A stretch of DNA of 14,983 nucleotides. Source: Baffinella frigidus (lineage: Eukaryota; Cryptophyceae; Cryptomonadales; Baffinellaceae). Made by a program: the position numbers and the translations under genes. The notes beneath the pieces were generated by a model. That model was not told the DNA's origin. It worked only from the letters and a program-made list of their open reading frames with translations, and did not search any database. Where the stretch lies: contig MU647191.1 in assembly GCA_026770585.1 (NCBI GenBank), forward strand, positions 7,576 through 22,558, given 5' to 3'. How positions within the stretch are numbered: position 1 is the first letter of the stretch; each line of letters opens with the position of its first letter. Positions 1 to 8,138 of this stretch are shown piece by piece.

Positions 1-417
1 CCCCACACCGTGAGGTCCGCGCCCGCCACGCCCGGCACGTTGACGGACATGATCAGTCCCGCGCGCCCCCCCACCGTGAGGTCCGCGCCCGCCACGCCCA
101 GCACGTTGACGGACATGATCAGCACCGCGCGACCCCCCAGCGTGAGGTCCGCGCCCGCCACGCCCAGCACGTTGACGGACATGTTCAGCACCGCGCGCCC
201 CCACACCGTGAGGTCCGCTCCCGCCACGTCCAGCATGTTGACGGACATGATCAGCACCGCGCGATCCCCCAGCGTGAGGTCCGCGCCCGCCACGTCCAGC
301 ACGTTGACGGACATGATCAGCACCGCGCGACCCCCCACCGTGAGGTCCACGCCCGCCACGCTCAGCACGTTGACGGACATGATCAGCACCGCGGGACCCC
401 ACACCGTGAGGTCCAGT
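1..417. repeat. 66-bp tandem minisatellite (6+ copies)
   Basis: The string GTGAGGTCC recurs at 10, 76, 142, 208, 274, 340 and 406, giving an exact 66-bp period. The copies differ at scattered positions and the array continues past the left edge. Because 66 is a multiple of three and the unit lacks stops in some frames, it is open on both strands. The plus strand reads as a 22-residue Arg/Ser/Pro/Thr-rich repeat. The minus strand reads as a 22-residue hydrophobic repeat containing VLIMSVNVL, and it is closed by a TAA just before the array (417-419 on the minus strand). Differences between copies are mostly non-synonymous in either frame, so I favour a non-coding minisatellite. An exon inside the array cannot be excluded. 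Confidence 0.9.
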
Positions 418-569
418 TAACAAGAGCGGTTCCCCCAGGACAGCGAATACAGCGACCACAGCCAGGGGGATGAGTTGTCATATCGTCAGATAGTGGCACC
501 ATGTGAAGCCAGATATGATACTGGCGTCCTGGCTGCCGAGCACCGTCCTGGAACGATAGAATGCGGTTT

Positions 570-2461
570 CTAGTTGCTTTGCCATGCCCAGCCCAAACAC
601 GGTTGAATACCAGTTGCCTCCGATGCCATGTAGTCTTCCGCCACACGACTCAGTTTCTCCGAGTTTTCACATACAATCCACGCGAGGTTCGCCGAGAAGT
701 CGGTAAATCGGAACGGTTCCGCCGAACACTGCACCATACAGTCTGCGTCTGGAACCGATTCGGTTTGGTCGTGTTTACATGTCAACAGACTCTGCGGGAT
801 GATGATGTTAGACGGGAGGAAGACGTCGATGTCATTCACCATCGAAGAGAAGAAACACGTTGGGACCATCGGCGCACACGCTGGTGCATAGTCAAACGCA
901 ACGAACATTACAATGCCAGCGAATCCAAGCACCGACATCAGCGTAGAGACGATGGGGATAGTCGTAATACTGGAGATTGCCCCGACAATCCAGACAATCC
1001 CCACGGCAATAATGGACGCTGTAAACACAGAGTAATGGTGGTTCGCACAAAACATCTGAGCCGTGGAATTGCACGAGAGTAGCCTCACTACAACAGCGGG
1101 GGTCTCGTATGCAAGACCGAGTAGCGGTGCTGTGTTTATCCCTGTGCTGCTGACCAAGTTCGCCGGATACTTGACATACCACGCTGAATTGTTGGTGAAC
1201 TGAGCCAACGTTTGCACTGGCACCGGCTCGTTGGGCATAGCTGCGTTTATGCGATCTTGTATTTTTTGTCTAGACCGCTTCTCGGCGGACAATGTTGCGC
1301 GTTCCCATATCGAAGTGAAGAACTTGACCGGGCTGTATGATACTGGAGGGCGTTTAGGGGTGTTTTCCCTGTCAAATGACAGTGCCAATACCGCGAGTGT
1401 CTTCTTTACTGCGCGTAGCATTGATAAAGCAATGTTGCATGTATCGCCTGTCCCCCAATACCTGGGACGTGGTCGTGTGTTAGAGGTTGGGTGCATGGCA
1501 GATGTGTCGGGTTCGTGGCAGATGGCAGATGGCAGATGTGCTGGGTTCAGGGTGGGTTCAGGGCAGATGTGCTGGGTGCAGGGGGGGTTCAGGGCAGATG
1601 TGCTGGGTTTAGGGGGGGTTCAGGGCAGATGTGTTGGGTTCAGTGTCGGTGCAGGGTTAATGCGATGCGACGAAGACACATGGGGGTGTCGGGAACTCAC
1701 ACATAGGATGGCGGCCATGGTATATCCCCCTTGAAGAACTCGTCTGTAACAGTTTGTGGAAGTATTTGAACGACACCGGCACCAATCGCAACGTTCGAAC
1801 TATAGGCTTGGACCGCGTTTACCCTGTCAACAAAGTTGCGGTCGACGAACTGTAGAAGCGAACGCGTAGGTGCTTTGCCGGCATCGTTTTTATCGGCGTT
1901 CATTTTGACATGGAGAGTTCGTGGTGTTCGTTGCCGCGTCTCGGCGTTTGATTCCTCGGGGACCCAGTGTGTTCGAACGGCGGGTGTGTGTAGGATGGCA
2001 TGGCGCAATGCCATTTCGTGGTGGGTTTGCCGACTCTGCTCTGTTGATTGATGGCTCGTTGCTGGGTGCGTCTTGTCGGAGGAACGTCTGTGCTGTTGGG
2101 CCCTGTACTTGTTTGAGGGTGGTGGTTTTCCCCTGGAGAAAAGGCTTCGCCAGATCGATGTTGTTAGGTGGCGGCTCATACCGCGAGTGAACCTATCGAT
2201 CGTGTCCAATGCGGTGAGGGTGCTATTACGGTCCTCGATGTTGTTTGGGTTCGCTGCCCATGCTTGTGCATCCTGCAGTACTGTCTCTAGCGCATTGGCC
2301 GATGCGAACGCCTCGATGTTCGCATGGACCCACCACCGATGTGAGGGACGAGCTAATGAGGCACAGGTTGTGAGACTCGAAAGAATACTTAAGAACGTCA
2401 ACTTAAGGAAACTTTCAAAGGAAACATTAACTTTTGGAGAAATCAACTTAGGAAAAGTTAA
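570..2461 (-). CDS. Unrecognised multi-exon membrane protein gene (partial model)
   Basis: I do not recognise the family. The model has an exon at 2461-1701, an intron at 1700-1462 and an exon from 1461 down to a TAG at 570-572 or to a donor upstream of it. The upstream exon opens after a good acceptor (pyrimidine tract ending TTCAG at about 2462). It encodes a hydrophobic, signal-peptide-like stretch (FLKLTFLSILSSLTTCASLA, about 2413-2354) and then a soluble helical part (RWWVHANIEAFASANALE). The second exon encodes a mostly extracytoplasmic-looking segment with N-x-S/T sites and cysteines. Two hydrophobic spans follow at about 1028-888, then a Cys-containing tail (FDYAPACAPMVPTCFF). No in-frame ATG precedes the hydrophobic start, so the true start lies in an upstream exon not found here. 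The 3' end is also open: a donor at 610 (CTG|GTATTC) with an acceptor at 529 would keep the phase and remove 82 bp, but the continuation is unconvincing. A GGTATGAG donor-like site at 2181 could remove about 309 bp with an acceptor near 1873, in frame, but the ORF is open without it. A membrane protein gene is likely; its function is unknown. Confidence 0.6.
1462..1700 (-). other. Predicted spliceosomal intron (239 bp)
   Basis: On the minus strand the upstream exon ends ...TCC TAT GT and is followed by a textbook GTGAGT donor (1700-1695). Without splicing the frame would hit TGA within one codon. The acceptor is CGTCCCAG at 1463-1462. The leftover GT plus the first G of the next exon gives a valine codon, and the reading frame continues openly for almost 900 bases. 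Donor and acceptor are both phase 2. The agreement of consensus, phase and stop avoidance makes this the best-supported intron in the window. Confidence 0.75.
1517..1655. repeat. 31-bp minisatellite inside the intron
   Basis: GCAGATGTG(C/T)TGGGT starts at 1532, 1563, 1594 and 1625, an exact 31-bp period over four copies. Just before it is a short run of the 7-mer GGCAGAT (about 1517-1537), which looks like the seed of the array. The array lies wholly inside the predicted intron, so it does not disturb coding. Confidence 0.88.
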
Positions 2462-2860
2462 CTGAATAAAAGGAAGGAGGCCGTTTCGGAGGAAAGCTCT
2501 TCACGAGATCTTTTCTCTGACACGATCCTTGTTCTCTCTTCTCCTCTTCTTCGGTGTCTCTGCCTCGGCCCTGCTGCCTCGACGCACGCACTACAGCGCC
2601 CTACGCCTGCGGGTGAGCAGAGCCTTCCTCTCTGAATGCTCGCATGGCAAGAAGCTGGCCCTTCTTTCCCTCCTGCCTCTCACGTCAGAGTGGAGACTCC
2701 CCTGCTCTCCACTCCTGCACTCCGCCCCTGTTGCGGCCTCTATTAGGTGAGGGCCCTGCCCCCACGCACCTCCACTCTGACCCAGGGAGGCGCGAGGGGA
2801 AGAAGATTGGGAAATCACCACCCACCCGCCCTGAAAGCACTTGCGATCCCAGATCAATCT
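2462..2860. other. CT-rich interval upstream of the membrane protein gene
   Basis: This stretch is pyrimidine-rich on the plus strand at 2500-2560 and moderately CT-rich to 2760. It should hold the missing 5' exon(s) and promoter of the minus-strand gene that starts splicing at 2461. A minus-strand ATG at 2645 opens a short frame, but I found no splice that joins it in phase. Nothing else is recognisable. Confidence 0.4.
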
Positions 2861-2861
2861 T

Positions 2862-3530
2862 GCCGGCGCTGCATTGCTCTCGGCGTTGATCTGCTCTTGA
2901 GTTGCCTCTCAGCGTTGATTTGCTCTTGGATTGCTCCTGCTCTGCTCGAATCGCTCTTGTCGGCGTTGCTGGCGTTGAATCGCTCCGCTCGAATTGCTCT
3001 TGACGGCGTTGAGACGACCTTGAATTGCCCCTGCTGGCGTTGAATGGCCCTGCTTGAACCGCTCTTGCCAGCGTTGAATTGCCGTTGAAGTTGCTCTTGC
3101 CAGCGTCGAATTGCTCTGCTTGAGAAGCTCTTGTCCACGTTGAATTGCCCTTTCCAGCGTTGAATCGCTCTTGCCGGCCAATCGGACCGATGCCGGGAAA
3201 TCCCCGAAGACACGCGTTGCATTGCTCGACTCTTGTCGGCGCTGAACCGCCTTTGAATTGCTCTTGTCAGCGTTGCATTGCTCTTGCCGGCCAGTTGGAC
3301 CGATGCCAGGAATCTCCGAAGACATGCGTTGCATTGCTCGTGCCGGCCAATTGGACCATTGCCGGGAAAATCCCGAAGACAACCAGCCTGGCGGCATTTG
3401 AATTGCCCTGCTTGAACCGCTCCTGTCGGCGTTGAATTGCCCTTGAATTGCTCTTTCCAGCTTTGAATCGCTCTTGCCGGCCAGTTGGACCGATGCCGGG
3501 AAATCCCCGAAGACACGTATTCCATTGCTC
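2862..3530. repeat. Complex minisatellite with four copies of a ~41-bp block
   Basis: The region is built of variants of GTTGAATTGCTCTTGCCAGC (about 20 bp, repeated many times with C/T and indel changes). Interspersed are four copies of a ~41-bp block beginning GCCGGCCA, followed by TTGGACC, then GCCGGGAAATCCCCGAAGAC. The blocks start near 3173, 3286, 3342 and 3476. Several frames on both strands are open over hundreds of bases only because the unit lacks stops, so their predicted Gln/Ser/Arg-rich products are not credible genes. Its position just upstream of the plus-strand gene at 4095 could be chance, or it could be part of a repeated promoter-like leader. Confidence 0.85.
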
Positions 3531-4094
3531 GTGAAAATATTCTGAACGAAACATCCACCACCATGCCCGGTTAGATAGACAAGGCAACAGAGTTATGGCA
3601 AATCCAGGGCAATCCAGTTGGGCTAGTGTGTGCAAAGGGGCCGGACCTCGTACGGTGTGAACCACAGGGTGACTTCAAGAGTGCGGAAGCCACTGTTCCC
3701 TGTTGGCGATCGCGAAATCGAATGACTGATGACTAGGGGACCTGTCGGGGTAGTCTGCCCCCACAGTGCAAAGAACCCCCCTAGCTGAAGTGGCAAACCG
3801 ACTTGCTGAACGCTGCGACCCCGGGACAGTTGCTACAGGCGCCATGTAAAGGACTCTCGTACCCTTTTGTTCCCCACCCTCATCCCTGACCACGCCCGAA
3901 ATCACCACCTCAACAAAAATTCAACTCGCTCCAGGCCCGCCACGGAACCGGATCGACATGAGCGGCCCTCTGTAAGCCAGCACATCACGATTCCGCAGTC
4001 GCCCACCTCCACGGCGCCACCAATCGGAACCTCCAATTCACCGGATCCCACGAATTCGCAAACCACCGCTCTCAATCTCCACTTCGCCTTCAAC
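3531..4094 (+). other. Upstream region or possible leader of the winged-helix protein gene
   Basis: No separate gene is seen here. From 3867 the frame of the downstream gene is already open, but its first codon there is TTG. The encoded stretch is Ser/Thr/Pro/Asn-rich low complexity, and the first in-frame ATG is at 4095. The segment may be a 5' UTR, or a coding extension joined to an upstream exon. I saw no convincing promoter motif. Confidence 0.4.
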
Positions 4095-6161
4095 ATGGAG
4101 CTCAAATCCTCCAGCGGAGCGTCCACGTCTCTCCACCGCACGATCCTGGGCATCATCCGCAACGAGATGACCAGAGGAGCGAAAGGCGCGAACGGCCTTA
4201 CCGCCGCGGCAGTCAAAAAGCTGCTCCCGCAGGCCAACTCTACGAGTCACCAATCTGCCTCCACGGAGCAGATCACCGCAGCTCTCCACAGCATGACACT
4301 CTGGGGAAAGAACGACGCCACCCTCGTCCTCAACGGGACCAAGTTCAAAGCGATCTCCACAGCGCAAGCACCCCCGCCGAGAACCACGAGCCCCAGCCCG
4401 ACACCCACCGTCACCGGCCAAACCGCCGGAGCCTCTTCGCAGATCAACTCACCTGTGGCCGATCAGAACGCGACCCCGAGGATCGCGCACTCACGCTCCA
4501 ACGATCTTCCAGAGGCACCCGGCATCGAAGCACCGCTCCTCGACGACTCCGCCCCCGAGGAGCCGACGGCCTCCGCCGCCACGCCCACTCCCTCGAGCGA
4601 GGCAGCCAACGCTGACTCTCTCCTGGCGAGCACTGCGGCAGCAGAACTCATTCGCAAGAATCAGCTCAGCTTCCACAGCCAGGCCTCCTCGACGCTCGAA
4701 CTGTTCACCATCGCCGACGGCATGAGCGTGGACCCCGACGAGACCTTCCTCCAGAACAAGTCCACGCAACACGCCTCGGAGGTCATCGACAAGTTCATGG
4801 GCGCGCTTCGAACAGCGGTGAACACCAAGATCTTCAGCCCGGAGCAAATGCTCATGCTGTCGGATTCCACCACCGCCATCCTGGAAGCACTGCGGAACCT
4901 CGTCCTCGCCGGACTCGATCCCAGCACTCTCACAGCGTGCCCCTTCTGCCTCGCCACCGTCGCCTCCATGACCCAAGGGAACGTCGCCGACCTCGCTCCC
5001 TTGGTCGAGAGCAAGCCGTACAACCTCCACCTCCTGACGTGCACGGAGTTCATGCACCGGGCACCGTCGCTGCAGCTGGAAGTAATCCGCGTCGGTACAT
5101 ACCACCACCCGACCGGAACACGTCCAGGATCTACCCTCCAGAAGTGCATCGATGCCCTCCGCGCCATCACGATACAGGTCCACGGCACCGACCCGGTGAA
5201 GTGGCCCCGTACCCTCGCCAACCTCAACCTCTCGATTCTGGCTGCCGTCCACATAGTCACTGACGCACAACGCCGACACGTACGCCAATTCCACCACCAC
5301 TGGCCGGCAGATCCCACCCAGGAAGGCATCGAGGCATTGGTCTCTCAGTTCACAACTGAGACCAACACCCTCGAAGCCCTTTCTGGCGAAGATCCGCCAC
5401 CAAGTGACACCACCTGTTCAACCTTCGCTGCAACCACCGGGGACTCGTCGAACGCAGCGGGCACGGAATCGACACTCCTCGACGCACCATCAGGGTCCAA
5501 GACGCGCCCCGCTCGATCCCCGGCACGATCGCAATCACCCCGCGTTCGCTCCCGAGGTTCATCCCTCCGCTCCGCCTCCGTTGCACGCAGCCGTTCACTC
5601 TCACGAACCCCCAGAGGCGAAGGTTCCAAACCATACACAACCCGACGGTCAACCGGTCCACGCCAGAGTGCGGTGACGTGGGAGAACTTCGGTGACGCCG
5701 CTCCTTCACCTCCGCAATCAAAGCGCCCCCGCCACTCCGCACCGCGCGGAAGCTCCTCGGAACCATCTCCAAGGAACGACCACATCTCCAGCTCGTCCAT
5801 GAGACCAACCTCCGCGCCGACCTCCAAGAGCCCTCCCGCGGGCGGCCTTCCCCCAAAAGAGGCCGTCCTCGAAGTGACCTCCAGCAGCAGTGCGGACACC
5901 GCCGCGGCGGCCGCCGTCCTGACGATCATGCGCGACAACAACGGCACCACCTCCTCGACCTCCCTGGAAGCATCCATCATGACGAAGGTAGCGGAGGTCT
6001 ACCCCGACTTCTCACCGAGTGCCTTTCGCAGGGCCACGAAAGATCTCATCTCCAAGGGAATCATCACGACAAGTCCTTCGCGAGGCAACTCGCGCGACCG
6101 CCACCTCCACATCACCCTCGATCTCACGAGGGCCTCCCCGAAGGGCCCCGTGCACACGTGA
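4095..6161 (+). CDS. Protein with two winged-helix-like ends, a CCHC motif and an RS-rich linker
   Basis: I do not recognise this 688-residue protein. I chose ATG 4095 because it is the first in-frame ATG and directly precedes the first folded segment. Residues about 13-86 read as helix, helix, helix, hairpin (LHRTILGIIRNEM, TAAAVKKLL, STEQITAALHSM, ATLVLNGTKFKAI), a winged-helix-like pattern. After a Ser/Thr/Pro/Ala linker, a helical core spans about 169-424. It carries a CCHC zinc-binding-like set: C282, C285, H312, C316 (C-x2-C-x26-H-x3-C). Residues about 473-507 are RS-rich (SRSLSRTP and similar), with basic and serine-rich stretches nearby. Residues about 600-679 again look winged-helix (AAAAVLTIMRD, EASIMTKVAEV, SAFRRATKDLISKGI, then a basic wing and HLHITLD). 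Third positions are strongly C-biased and no introns are needed, which supports real coding and differs from its neighbours. A nuclear nucleic-acid-binding role is inferred. A Gag-like first ORF of a retroelement is an alternative, but no reverse transcriptase, integrase or terminal repeats were found nearby. Confidence 0.72.
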   Translation: MELKSSSGASTSLHRTILGIIRNEMTRGAKGANGLTAAAVKKLLPQANSTSHQSASTEQITAALHSMTLWGKNDATLVLNGTKFKAISTAQAPPPRTTSPSPTPTVTGQTAGASSQINSPVADQNATPRIAHSRSNDLPEAPGIEAPLLDDSAPEEPTASAATPTPSSEAANADSLLASTAAAELIRKNQLSFHSQASSTLELFTIADGMSVDPDETFLQNKSTQHASEVIDKFMGALRTAVNTKIFSPEQMLMLSDSTTAILEALRNLVLAGLDPSTLTACPFCLATVASMTQGNVADLAPLVESKPYNLHLLTCTEFMHRAPSLQLEVIRVGTYHHPTGTRPGSTLQKCIDALRAITIQVHGTDPVKWPRTLANLNLSILAAVHIVTDAQRRHVRQFHHHWPADPTQEGIEALVSQFTTETNTLEALSGEDPPPSDTTCSTFAATTGDSSNAAGTESTLLDAPSGSKTRPARSPARSQSPRVRSRGSSLRSASVARSRSLSRTPRGEGSKPYTTRRSTGPRQSAVTWENFGDAAPSPPQSKRPRHSAPRGSSSEPSPRNDHISSSSMRPTSAPTSKSPPAGGLPPKEAVLEVTSSSSADTAAAAAVLTIMRDNNGTTSSTSLEASIMTKVAEVYPDFSPSAFRRATKDLISKGIITTSPSRGNSRDRHLHITLDLTRASPKGPVHT

Positions 6162-6494
6162 GACTTTTCCTCAAGTTTATTCTTTGTACTTACACCACAG
6201 ATTTGTATCCGAAACACGCCAAAAATGAAAAAAAATGGGTGTATTATAATGTTTCAGTCTCATTTGCACCAGTAACGCGAACCGTTGTGTTCTGAAATTT
6301 TGACGTGTGCCCGGGAGTGGTCACTTCGGGTAGGGGTTCGGGTTCAGAGTTTCGAGTATACAGTTTAGGGTGAGACGGAGGTTTCGACCAGCAATCTGGT
6401 CGAAATGTTGGACAATAAGATGTCTTCGCACCAAGCAATTCTTGATTGCTAGCATGAAAATGCATGCACCGATCTGCGAAGCCCACTGTGTGGC
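6162..6494. other. 3' flank of the winged-helix protein gene
   Basis: This AT-richer interval follows the stop codon, with an A-rich run at about 6220-6237 (AAAAATGAAAAAAAA). That run could be a 3' UTR tail or, if the gene belongs to a retroelement, a remnant poly-A tract. No canonical AATAAA precedes it. The only other structure is a hairpin at 6382-6405. Confidence 0.35.
6382..6405. repeat. Perfect 10-bp hairpin
   Basis: TTTCGACCAG at 6382-6391 and CTGGTCGAAA at 6396-6405 are exact reverse complements separated by CAAT. This could fold in RNA or DNA. There is no T-run after it, and rho-independent termination is not expected in a eukaryotic nucleus, so its role is unknown. Confidence 0.8.
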
Positions 6495-6518
6495 AGAGAG
6501 AGAGAGAGAGAGAGAGAG
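6495..6518. repeat. (AG)n microsatellite
   Basis: An uninterrupted run of about 12 AG dinucleotides. Confidence 0.95.
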
Positions 6519-6668
6519 TGATCTTTATTGACAACGAACTGGTCCGGCTCCGCTTTATCACCGAGATGGTTTAGTTGACCGGCCTCGTGTCATGGGTGTG
6601 TGATTACCCTTTTCCCGGTAGCCTTATATCTACCTTCCTCTGTGGCAGACACAAAAATGGAGGACAAA

Positions 6669-7013
6669 ATCCCAAACCCCAAACCCCAAACCCCAAACCC
6701 CAAACCCCAAACCCCAAACCCCAAACCCCAGACTTCCAAAACCCCAAAACCCCAAACCCCAAACACCAAACACCAAACACCAAGCCCCAAACCCAACACC
6801 CCACGCCCCAAACCACACACCCCACACCCCACACCCCAAACCCCAAACCCCAAACCCCAAAACCCAAACCCCAAACCCCAAACCCCAAACCCCAAACCCC
6901 ACCCCCGCACCCCAAACCCCAAACCCCAAACCCCAAACCCCTAACCTCAACCCTCAAACCCCAAATCTTAACCTTCAAACCCCAAATCCCAAACCCCACC
7001 CCGCACCCCAAAG
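6669..7013. repeat. AAACCCC telomere-like tandem array
   Basis: A long array of the 7-mer AAACCCC runs with interruptions (AACACCA, CACACCCC, CCCCGCACC). It is cleanest at 6671-6730 and 6836-6900, then decays into TTAACCTTCAAACCCC variants up to about 7013. The complementary strand, GGGGTTT repeated, has strong G-quadruplex potential. Open frames on both strands (Pro/Lys/Thr/Asn on plus, Gly/Val/Leu/Trp/Phe on minus) are by-products of the repeat. Confidence 0.93.
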
Positions 7014-7021
7014 CTAACCCC

Positions 7022-7066
7022 CAAACCTTGATGGTCAAATTACCTCAAACCTTGATGGTCAAATTC
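7022..7066. repeat. Short tandem duplication
   Basis: AAACCTTGATGGTCAAATT occurs twice in a row with a few bases between (about 7023-7041 and 7048-7066). It lies at the degenerate edge of the AAACCCC array. Confidence 0.85.
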
Positions 7067-7260
7067 TGTGGCCATCTTTTGACATCAAACTCCACACGCT
7101 AACCCCCAAACCCGCACGCAGGAGAACGCGTGGGCCAAGACGGCCAAGGCGGGCATGATGGGCCTTGGCATTGACCAACCCGAAACCTCAAACGCCACCG
7201 ATTTCGGATCACCATGGTTGTTCTGAGTGTGCCTTGGGGACGCGCCAGTACTGAATTCTA

Positions 7261-7375
7261 GCTCTGCCTGAGTTATATTCTGGCTTGTCCTTTAAAGTAT
7301 TTAAGAGCAAACATCCAGTACAAAAGGGCGAATAGAAAGCCTTGAGGACGAGCCAGAATAAAACTCAGGCAGAGC
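7261..7375. mobile_element. MITE-like element with 31-bp terminal inverted repeats and TA flanks
   Basis: The left arm GCTCTGCCTGAGTTATATTC... (7261-7291) and the right arm (7345-7375) are reverse complements with two mismatches. Counting the flanking CTA/TAG the match is 34 bp. Both ends are bordered by TA (7259-7260 and 7376-7377), the target duplication made by Tc1/mariner-type transposases. The interior is about 53 bp, AT-rich and non-coding. The related 15-mers GGACGCGCCAGTACT (7238) and GGACGCGCCCGTACT (7397) lie just outside both ends. The structure is directly visible; the Tc1/mariner link is inferred from the TA alone. Confidence 0.75.
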
Positions 7376-7653
7376 TAGTAACTGTGTGTTCCCTCAGGAC
7401 GCGCCCGTACTAACCCTGGAAGCACCAGTAGTAAGGTGCCCACCCTTTAACCCCCAAACCGCAACACAGGAGATCGCGTCGGCAAAGACGGTTGTGTACT
7501 GCCAGGAATTAATGTAGCCTTTGTGTAGTAACTTTCGAACTCTATACCCACCCCCTAACCCTCCAAACCTCAACGCAGGAGATCGCATCTGCAAAGAGGG
7601 CCAAGGCGGGCATGATGGTCCTCCGACCGCACTCAGGTGACCCCACTCAGCAG

Positions 7654-7656
<3 letters not shown>

Positions 7657-7704
<48 letters not shown>
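7657..7704. repeat. (CT)n microsatellite with (CTCG)n tail
   Basis: About 23 CT units, followed by CTCG repeated a few times up to about 7718. Confidence 0.95.
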
Positions 7705-7708
<4 letters not shown>

Positions 7709-7764
7709 CGCTCGCTCGCCCCCACAGAGCAGGTCCTTTTTCTCTCAGTTTCTCGCAGTCTCAG

Positions 7765-7790
7765 TCTCTCTCTCTCTCTCTCTCTCTCTC
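7765..7790. repeat. (CT)n microsatellite
   Basis: A second CT run about 60 bases after the first, within the same dispersed repeat context. Confidence 0.95.
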
Positions 7791-8138
7791 GCATGGTCCT
7801 CCGATCGGACTCAGGCAACCACACCGAGCAGGTCCGCGCCCTCAACCCAAACACTCCACCCCGAAATCTCCTGACATCCAAACACTACACCCCGAAACCG
7901 GAACCCCCAAGGCGGGCACCATGGTTCTGCGACAGGACGCTGGTGATCCCCGCCGAGCAGGCCGGAAACCCGAAACCCTTACTACGGATCAACAACATTA
8001 CTACGAACGAACATCCCAACCCCAAACACTGCACCCCGAACCCCCCAACCGTAACACCCTGAATCCGAACATTACACCCCGCGACGGGTAAGGCGGGTAA
8101 GATAGTGCTCCTACCTGACTCTGGCCCCCGCGCAGGTC

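Larger units (their letters stand above)
7099..8138. repeat. Diverged interspersed repeat family
   Basis: Two linked motifs recur. The first is CAGGAGA(T/A)CGCGT, preceded by a TAACCCCCAAAC-like run and followed by CAAAGACGG; copies are near 7099, 7446 and 7554. The second is AAGGCGGGCATGATGG followed by CCTCCGA, CTCAGG and GAGCAGGTC-like blocks; copies or partial copies are near 7146, 7604, 7791, 7907 and 8090. Between them, CAAACACTNCACCCCGAA recurs near 7848, 7879 and 8022. The copies look like an old, degraded tandem array broken up by CT microsatellites. No coding potential is credible. Confidence 0.7.

Noticed and set aside
10-420. Plus-strand frame of 136 codons through the 66-bp array
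   Set aside because: It exists because the repeat unit is a multiple of three without stops; copy differences are mostly amino-acid-changing and there is no domain.
2854-3665. Several overlapping minus-strand frames rich in Gln, Ser and Arg
   Set aside because: They overlap one another in different frames over a minisatellite; no frame is preferred.
4038-5980. Long minus-strand frames opposite the winged-helix protein gene
   Set aside because: They are shadows caused by the strong C bias at third positions of the plus-strand gene.
3867-6240. Complete retrotransposon
   Set aside because: No reverse transcriptase, RNase H, integrase or tyrosine recombinase sequence and no terminal repeats were found around the gene; only a Gag-like possibility remains.
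6575-7102. Long Pro/Lys/Asn/Thr frame on plus and Gly/Val/Leu/Trp/Phe frames on minus
   Set aside because: All are translations of the AAACCCC array; multiple frames on both strands are open at once.
7612-8091. Ser/Leu-rich plus-strand frames and an Arg/Glu-rich minus frame
   Set aside because: They are produced by CT microsatellites and show no coding signature outside them.
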